64,000 bases of DNA from Lachnospiraceae bacterium. Lineage in GTDB: Bacteria > Bacillota > Clostridia > Lachnospirales > Lachnospiraceae. Of the stretch, positions 59,446 to 64,000 are shown in pieces. Position 1 is the first letter of the stretch. Each line of letters begins with the position of its first letter. The stretch is taken from NCBI GenBank assembly GCA_017525525.1, contig JAFXSQ010000017.1, positions 57,973 to 121,972 on the forward strand. Direction: 5' to 3'. A program made the position numbers and the translations under genes. Below the pieces are notes generated by a model. That model did no database searches. It was not told where the DNA came from and saw only the letters and a list, made by a program, of their open reading frames with translations.

Positions 59446-60045
59446 TTATTGAAGTTGAATTACCACTCTTTCATCTGACAGCATGGGCGAATACTCTAAC
59501 TCAACAGTTTTTGCATCCTTTGGAACCTCACATATTATCGTAAATGTAACGCTTCTTCCGGGGGAAAGATTTGTATTAATAAAGTCACTCACACTTGAGA
59601 TATACGTCTGATCACAAGACTTATTGTCTGCGTAGCAATCGAACTCATGTGTTCCAATGTACTTATCATTTTCATTGCCTGTGTTTGTAGCTGTGAAGGT
59701 TGCTGTCATATACTTGAACCCGTCCTTCGGAGTATGTAAGCCATATTTGTCGTCTTCAACAGAAAAATCAATATTTTCATCGTCAAAGGAAACCTTAAGG
59801 TTATCATACTCAAAGCTTCCGCCCGGTTTTACTACTGTCTCCTGCGGTGCTGCTTCGGTTGCTGCCGCCGTAGTATCGGCACCTGCGGAAGTACTGCCGT
59901 CAGCCTGAGTTGCAGCTGTAGTCGATTTTGAATTATCGATCTTGGTTTCTTTGTTCTTTTGACTGACACCTGCTATCGCTCCTATTATAATAAGCGCAAC
60001 AACCGCCATTCCGATGTAAGTAAAACATCCTTTTTTCTTTTCCAT
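59446..60045 (-). CDS. Membrane-anchored DUF4352-like protein (199 aa)
   Basis: AAGGAGGG fixes ATG 60045; a TTG two codons upstream is also in frame. A short basic start and one membrane helix (residues 9-29) are followed by a Thr/Ser/Ala linker (about 33-70) and an Ig-like beta domain (about 75-199). The domain has FKYMTATFTATNTGNENDKY and the C-terminal TFTIICEVPKDAKTVELEYS, the pattern of DUF4352/telokin-like domains. These are extracellular with mostly unknown ligands. The gene is probably transcribed alone and ends at a clear terminator. Confidence 0.8.
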   Translation of the reverse strand: MEKKKGCFTYIGMAVVALIIIGAIAGVSQKNKETKIDNSKSTTAATQADGSTSAGADTTAAATEAAPQETVVKPGGSFEYDNLKVSFDDENIDFSVEDDKYGLHTPKDGFKYMTATFTATNTGNENDKYIGTHEFDCYADNKSCDQTYISSVSDFINTNLSPGRSVTFTIICEVPKDAKTVELEYSPMLSDERVVIQLQ

Positions 60046-60121
60046 GAACAAGCCCTCCTTTTTAAAGGATTATAGCTTGTATGGACATACGTTTGGTGTG
60101 CAGTCTGCACACAAAAGTATA

Positions 60122-60361
60122 TCAGTATTCAGTTTTGATCATACTCCTGTCCGCTATGCCGAACTCCCGCATAAAACCGTCAAGCTCATCGTCGTTTCTG
60201 ATCAGGCGGGTGTCGCGGATGTGTCCGGTGGTCTTATCCTTTATGCCGGCGGTTTTCTCACCGGTACAGATACTGGCGCGTATCATGGGATATTCGGTCT
60301 CGGGGTTGTATGATTTTGTTGTAGGTTTCTTTTTCTTTCCGAACATATTAAAAATTGTCAT
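60122..60361 (-). CDS. Small unknown protein coupled to the patatin-like gene (79 aa)
   Basis: The start overlaps the end of the patatin-like gene by 14 bases, so translation is coupled. The protein is soluble and charged, beginning MTIFNMFGKKKKPTTKSYNP, with a middle ICTGEKTAGIKDKTTGHIRD. No membrane segment or family is recognised. A partner or accessory to the lipase is possible from position alone. Confidence 0.6.
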   Translation of the reverse strand: MTIFNMFGKKKKPTTKSYNPETEYPMIRASICTGEKTAGIKDKTTGHIRDTRLIRNDDELDGFMREFGIADRSMIKTEY

Positions 60362-61595
60362 ATTTCTTGGCTATCTCTTCAAACTTACTTATGTTAGAGT
60401 TTACGCTTGTATTCAGGCTTTCGTACTTAGTGTCGATACGAAGCTGCCTTACGATGTCATTATAGTCGTTCTCGGCAAGAACAGGCTCCATGCGGATGTA
60501 CATCTCATCCTGCATGAACTTCGTCTTCACAGCTCTCAGGCCGTCCTTGTAGCCGAGCATTTCACGGAACTTAACTTCGTTTTTCGAGAAGTTCAGTGTT
60601 CCGTCGAGAACTGAGCCTAAGTTGTGGCTCGGTTTTATGTGAATGATATGAGCATCGGGGAATGCGCTCTCATCTAAAACCTTGTTTGAATTAAGGCTTA
60701 TCACTATAAACGAACGGACACCGGCCTCGTATAAAGGCTTTATCGGCGTGTTGTCGGCAAGACCACCGTCACGGTATCTTGCGCCGTTTATTTCCACGGC
60801 ATCATATACCGCAGGTAAAGCGGTCGAGGCCATAAGGACCTGCTTAATCATATCATGTGATAGATCATTGATTCTCACGTACTCGGCATCATACTTCTCG
60901 GGAAAGCCGGAAGTTCTGGCAATGGTATGATATATGTCATACTTTGATGCCTTAAGCTTATCATAATCAGTATACTTGTCGCAAAGCCTGATCATATCAT
61001 TTCTTGAGAAATGAAGACTACCCGAAGCAAGCTGATCTGAGCTGATATCAAAAAGCGTAAGCATTGTTATCTCATCCCATGCCCTGTACATCAGGTCTAT
61101 ATCCTCCATGGTGTAAAGCATGGAGTTTACAGCGCCTATAGATGAGCCTGCCAGCATGGTTACGTCCTCAAGGAGGTTGTTTTCGGTCAGCGCTTTAATC
61201 ACACCGAGCTGATAAGCGCCCTTTCCGCCGCCTCCGTCCAATACAAGTCCTATTCCCTTTGCTTTCTCGGAGTCCTTCTTTATTCCGGTAATGTGAGTGA
61301 TAACCGGCGGTTCAGCAGGCGGTGTTGCAGGTGTTGCAGACACTTCAGGTTCAGCCTGACTTTCTGTCGTCACATCTGCCGGTATTGAAACCGGTGTTTC
61401 AACCGGAACAACGGTAACCTGTGAAGGCTCCGGCTCTTTGACTGATTCCGGCTTAATCGTTGGCTCAGGCTTTTCAATCACTACATCCTTCCCGAGCATT
61501 AGGTCTGTAAGCTTCTCGGCAAACTCCGGCTCTTTATCCTTAATCCCATAGGCATCCATCAATTCACTTATAGTCCGTCTCTCTTTTTGATTCAT
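60348..61595 (-). CDS. Patatin-like phospholipase (415 aa)
   Basis: Patatin-like enzymes are Ser-Asp dyad acyl hydrolases. The oxyanion loop GGGGKGAY is at 121-128, the nucleophile Ser152 lies in GSSIG at 150-154, and the catalytic Asp276 is in RDGG. Residues about 41-105 are a Pro/Glu/Thr/Val-rich linker, and residues 1-40 are a small helical domain, so the catalytic domain starts unusually late. No signal peptide is seen, so it acts inside the cell. A repeat lies between it and the VWA gene upstream. Confidence 0.92.
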   Translation of the reverse strand: MNQKERRTISELMDAYGIKDKEPEFAEKLTDLMLGKDVVIEKPEPTIKPESVKEPEPSQVTVVPVETPVSIPADVTTESQAEPEVSATPATPPAEPPVITHITGIKKDSEKAKGIGLVLDGGGGKGAYQLGVIKALTENNLLEDVTMLAGSSIGAVNSMLYTMEDIDLMYRAWDEITMLTLFDISSDQLASGSLHFSRNDMIRLCDKYTDYDKLKASKYDIYHTIARTSGFPEKYDAEYVRINDLSHDMIKQVLMASTALPAVYDAVEINGARYRDGGLADNTPIKPLYEAGVRSFIVISLNSNKVLDESAFPDAHIIHIKPSHNLGSVLDGTLNFSKNEVKFREMLGYKDGLRAVKTKFMQDEMYIRMEPVLAENDYNDIVRQLRIDTKYESLNTSVNSNISKFEEIAKKYDNF

Positions 61596-61606
61596 CTTGT
61601 CCCCCG

Positions 61607-61743
61607 TTAAGATCCTTCCTGTTGCTTCGCAAGCCCTCGCATTTCGTCATAAGGGGTACCGCTTGCGGTGGATTCCTTATGACATCGAAGGCCGGCACCT
61701 CAACGCTTCGCATTGAGGTCTGCGTCGCTACGCTTAGGATGAC
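61607..61743 (-). repeat. 140-bp composite palindromic repeat, copy 4
   Basis: This is a full copy on the minus strand, from GTCATCCTAAGCG to GGAAGGATCTTAA, between the VWA and patatin-like genes. As in copies 1 and 3, its right end points at the next gene's start. Confidence 0.9.
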
Positions 61744-61754
61744 AATAAATAATT

Positions 61755-62954
61755 TTATCTCGGTGCCATAAGCTTGCTTATCCCGTCCTTAAGACCGTCT
61801 AAAGTCAGCGGAAACATATCATAGATTTCCGCAAGTTTTCTCTCCGCTTCCATCCAGCCGAGGGAATTCAAGCCTCCGTGGTACCGGGGATTAAGCCAGA
61901 TTATCTTCTTATACTTGGTCTTGAAGAGCTTGTTCCATTCATATCCGCTCATACCGTCGTTCGGTCCGCGATAGTTTCCGTTCACGTCATAGAGCTCCTC
62001 GGGAGCCATCTGAGCATCGCCGACAATGACAACCTTATAGTCCTTATCTGTCTTCCTGAACAGCTCTTCCAGGTCTATCCAGTTGCCGAGCTCGCACTCC
62101 GCATCTTTATATACCTTGCTGTATATGCAATTATGAAAATAATAGGTCTTAACATCCTTGAAATGATTAGCCTTGTGAACGGCTTGGAAAAGGTCGTTGC
62201 ACATCTCGGCAAAGGGCATCATAGTTCCTCCGCAGTCAAAAAGCAAAAGAAGCTTTACAGAATTCTTTCTCGGCTTGTCAAACTCAAGCGAAAGCATGCC
62301 TCCGTTGTTGCAGGTTTCATCTATGGTCTTGTCCAAATCAAGCTCCGTCTTGGGTATGTCAAGCTTTGTCGAAAACTGTCTCAGCCTCCTGAAGGCCATC
62401 TGAAACTGTCTTATGTCCAAGGTCTTGTCATGTCTGAAATCCTGATACTTTCTCTCGCCTATAACCTGAAACGCAGACTGCATACCGGTCTTGCCCGACA
62501 CACGAAGACCTCCCGGGTTCCTTCCGTGATGTCCGAAGGCCGAACCGCCCGAGGTTCCTATCCAATAGTTTCCTCCGTTATGCTCGGACTTCTGCTCCTG
62601 CACGCGCTCACGGAACATACGCTTTGTCTCTGCCATCTCACGCCTGACATCAAAGGCATAAAGGTCCTTGTTGAGCTTTGATGTATCCATATCGCCCTTA
62701 TTAAGAAACTCCATGATAATCTCAGGTATCTCATCCTCACCGAAATGTGCATCCTTGAAATACTCAAGAAAAGCCATGTCATAACGATCATAGTCAGACT
62801 CTGTCTTGACCAAGGTCATGCGTCCGAGGTTATATAGTCCCTCAAGGGTGCAATTGACAAGCCCCCTGTCGAGCGCATCCATAAAAGTTATCCATTCGGT
62901 AGTGGAGACATTCAAGCCCTTATCACGTAATGTGTATAAAAAGTCTGTAAACAT
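61755..62954 (-). CDS. VWA-domain protein, CoxE-like (399 aa)
   Basis: The N-terminal half is helical (FTDFLYTLRDKGLNVSTTEW is the typical opening). Residues about 215-399 form a von Willebrand A fold. The first metal-site motif is DCGGT in LLLLFDCGGTMMPF instead of DxSxS, so metal binding may be altered. VVIVGDAQMAPEELYD and KIIWLNPRYHGGLNSLG are the later strands. CoxE/ViaA-type proteins work with a MoxR AAA+ ATPase, and one is encoded directly upstream. The client is unknown. Confidence 0.88.
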   Translation of the reverse strand: MFTDFLYTLRDKGLNVSTTEWITFMDALDRGLVNCTLEGLYNLGRMTLVKTESDYDRYDMAFLEYFKDAHFGEDEIPEIIMEFLNKGDMDTSKLNKDLYAFDVRREMAETKRMFRERVQEQKSEHNGGNYWIGTSGGSAFGHHGRNPGGLRVSGKTGMQSAFQVIGERKYQDFRHDKTLDIRQFQMAFRRLRQFSTKLDIPKTELDLDKTIDETCNNGGMLSLEFDKPRKNSVKLLLLFDCGGTMMPFAEMCNDLFQAVHKANHFKDVKTYYFHNCIYSKVYKDAECELGNWIDLEELFRKTDKDYKVVIVGDAQMAPEELYDVNGNYRGPNDGMSGYEWNKLFKTKYKKIIWLNPRYHGGLNSLGWMEAERKLAEIYDMFPLTLDGLKDGISKLMAPR

Positions 62955-63005
62955 TTATTATCCTCTAAATAAGATTCTTAGCTATGCTTAAGTCATGACA
63001 TTGAG

Positions 63006-63821
63006 TTAAAACCTTCTCTTCTTTACAATATCCACATCTTCATCCTTCTTGACAAGAACTCCGAGGTACGGAAGCTTCATCTCAAGAGTATCCGGGTCGC
63101 AGCCGCCGTGAATCAGCGCATGCAGCCAGTCTATAAGCTCTGATGTAGAAGGCTTCTTCCTGACCTCTTTAATATCTCTTATCCAATAGAAGGTCTTCAT
63201 CGCCTGCTCCAAAAGATGATCGTCAATAGAATTGAAATGAACTCTTACTATCTCATCCATCTCCTCCTTGGTGGGAAATGCGATGTAGTGGAATATGCAT
63301 CTTCTGAGGAAAGCATCCGGAAGCTCCTTCTCTGCGTTTGAGGTTATGATAACGATAGGTCTTGTCTTAGCCTTTACGGTTTCTCTCGTTTCATGGATAT
63401 AGAACTCCATCTTGTCAAGTTCCCAGAGAAGATCGTTGGGGAACTCAAGATCAGCCTTATCTATCTCATCTATCAAAAGAATACACTGCTCCTCACTCTT
63501 GAAGGCCTCACCGAGCTTTCCCAATTTGATATATCGGGAGATATCATCCACGCCTTCCTCGCCGAACTGGCTGTCGTAAAGCCTCTGTATGGTATCGTAC
63601 ACATAGAGGCCGTCCTGTGCCTTTGTGGTGGACTTTATATTCCAGATGTAAAGCGGCATGCCCAAGGCCTCGCTTATAGCCTCGGCAAGCATGGTCTTGC
63701 CGGTACCGGGCTCGCCCTTTATCAAAAGAGGCTTTTCAAGTATGCCCGCAACCTCAACCGCCTCGATAAGCTCGGGCGATGCAACATATTCCTTTGAACC
63801 TGTGAATTTAATTTCGCTCAT
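63006..63821 (-). CDS. MoxR-family AAA+ ATPase (271 aa)
   Basis: I start at ATG 63821 (MSEIKF); the same frame extends to 63980, but those 53 codons are mostly repeat sequence. Walker A is GEPGTGKT at 36-43, Walker B ILLIDEIDKAD, sensor 1 PIVIITSNAEKELPDAFLRR and an arginine finger follows. The length is compact for MoxR. MoxR ATPases with VWA partners act as chaperones in metal insertion or complex assembly (CoxD-CoxE, RavA-ViaA). The VWA gene begins 51 bases downstream. Confidence 0.93.
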   Translation of the reverse strand: MSEIKFTGSKEYVASPELIEAVEVAGILEKPLLIKGEPGTGKTMLAEAISEALGMPLYIWNIKSTTKAQDGLYVYDTIQRLYDSQFGEEGVDDISRYIKLGKLGEAFKSEEQCILLIDEIDKADLEFPNDLLWELDKMEFYIHETRETVKAKTRPIVIITSNAEKELPDAFLRRCIFHYIAFPTKEEMDEIVRVHFNSIDDHLLEQAMKTFYWIRDIKEVRKKPSTSELIDWLHALIHGGCDPDTLEMKLPYLGVLVKKDEDVDIVKKRRF

Positions 63822-63858
63822 TGCTATTATTGTTTCCCTTCTATATAATTCTTTAAAA

Positions 63859-63998
63859 TTAAGATTCTTCCTGTTGCTTCGCAAGCCCTCGCATTTCGTC
63901 ATAAGGGGTACCGCTTGCGGTGGATTCCTTATGACATCGAAGGCCGGCACCTCAACGCTTCGCATTGAGGTCTGCGTCACTTCGCGTAAGTCATGACA
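63859..63998 (-). repeat. 140-bp composite palindromic repeat, copy 5
   Basis: This is a minus-strand copy just upstream of the MoxR gene, running to the last bases of the window. The right part (GCGTAAGTCATGAC) is slightly divergent. Confidence 0.88.
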
Positions 63999-64000
63999 CG

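Noticed and set aside
60044-60614. Plus-strand ORFs opposite the patatin-like and small genes
   Set aside because: They have no start signals and odd composition, and the minus-strand genes have motifs and coupled starts.
61878-62681. 267-codon plus-strand ORF
   Set aside because: It is antisense to the VWA gene, has no ribosome site and no coherent protein features; the minus-strand gene is clearly real.
1-64000. CRISPR array or cas genes
   Set aside because: No regularly spaced direct repeats with unique spacers and no Cas-like protein were found; the repeats present are dispersed.
1-64000. tRNA or rRNA genes
   Set aside because: Apart from the tmRNA no cloverleaf or rRNA sequence was noticed by eye; a dedicated scan was not possible.

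Overview
The window looks like chromosomal DNA of a Gram-positive anaerobe of the Lachnospiraceae (Butyrivibrio-like, fibre-degrading). The assignment is inferred from gene content: a secG-rnr-smpB-ssrA block, an anaerobic (Cbi-type) cobalamin pathway, lipoproteins with Thr/Glu/Ala-rich linkers, a secreted GH9 cellulase, and a surface protein with YDG and ChW-like repeats. No 16S gene is present, so the genus is not fixed.

Layout. (1) 1-7.0 kb: three large proteins of unknown role (one entering from outside the window, one with a GNAT domain), a small membrane protein, a truncated second copy of the first protein's C-terminus, and a 30-codon LuxR-type HTH remnant: a region of duplication and decay. 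(2) 7.0-11.2 kb: secG, rnr, smpB, a small membrane protein and tmRNA. (3) 11.3-31.4 kb: the cobalamin region. A promoter and cobalamin riboswitch lead into a CbiK-like lipoprotein, a second lipoprotein, the BtuF and BtuC transporter genes, an ABC ATPase fused to cobyric acid synthase, cobT, cobU, cobS, cobC, cbiB, cobD, cbiC, cbiD, cbiF, cbiG, cbiH, a CbiJ-CbiE fusion and cbiA. CbiL, CbiT and a corrinoid adenosyltransferase are not seen here. (4) 31.4-36 kb: a cytidylate-kinase-like protein, a chemoreceptor, a small membrane protein and a REC-GGDEF protein. (5) 36-54.3 kb: secreted hydrolases sharing a C-terminal domain, MBOAT and SGNH-like acetylation proteins, a polysaccharide ABC exporter, an epimerase, a methyltransferase, an RgpF-like protein and a large surface protein. 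(6) 54.3-54.6 kb: repeats, a two-way terminator and a dif-like site. (7) 54.6-64 kb: all genes on the minus strand: a tyrosine recombinase, small unknown proteins, a kinase/HTH/LURP-like operon, a DUF4352-like protein, a patatin-like lipase and a MoxR/VWA pair.

Every gene left of about 54.3 kb is on the plus strand and every gene right of it on the minus strand. The switch coincides with a dif-like sequence next to a Xer-type recombinase, so the window probably spans the replication terminus.

Three repeat families run through the intergenic regions. The first is a two-hairpin element (seven copies) whose stems change in a compensatory way between copies. The second is an approximately 140-bp composite palindromic element (five copies plus one partial). 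The third is a short element beginning GTCATCCTGAG and ending GGATCTTAA; its insertions supply the stop codons of cobD and cbiC.
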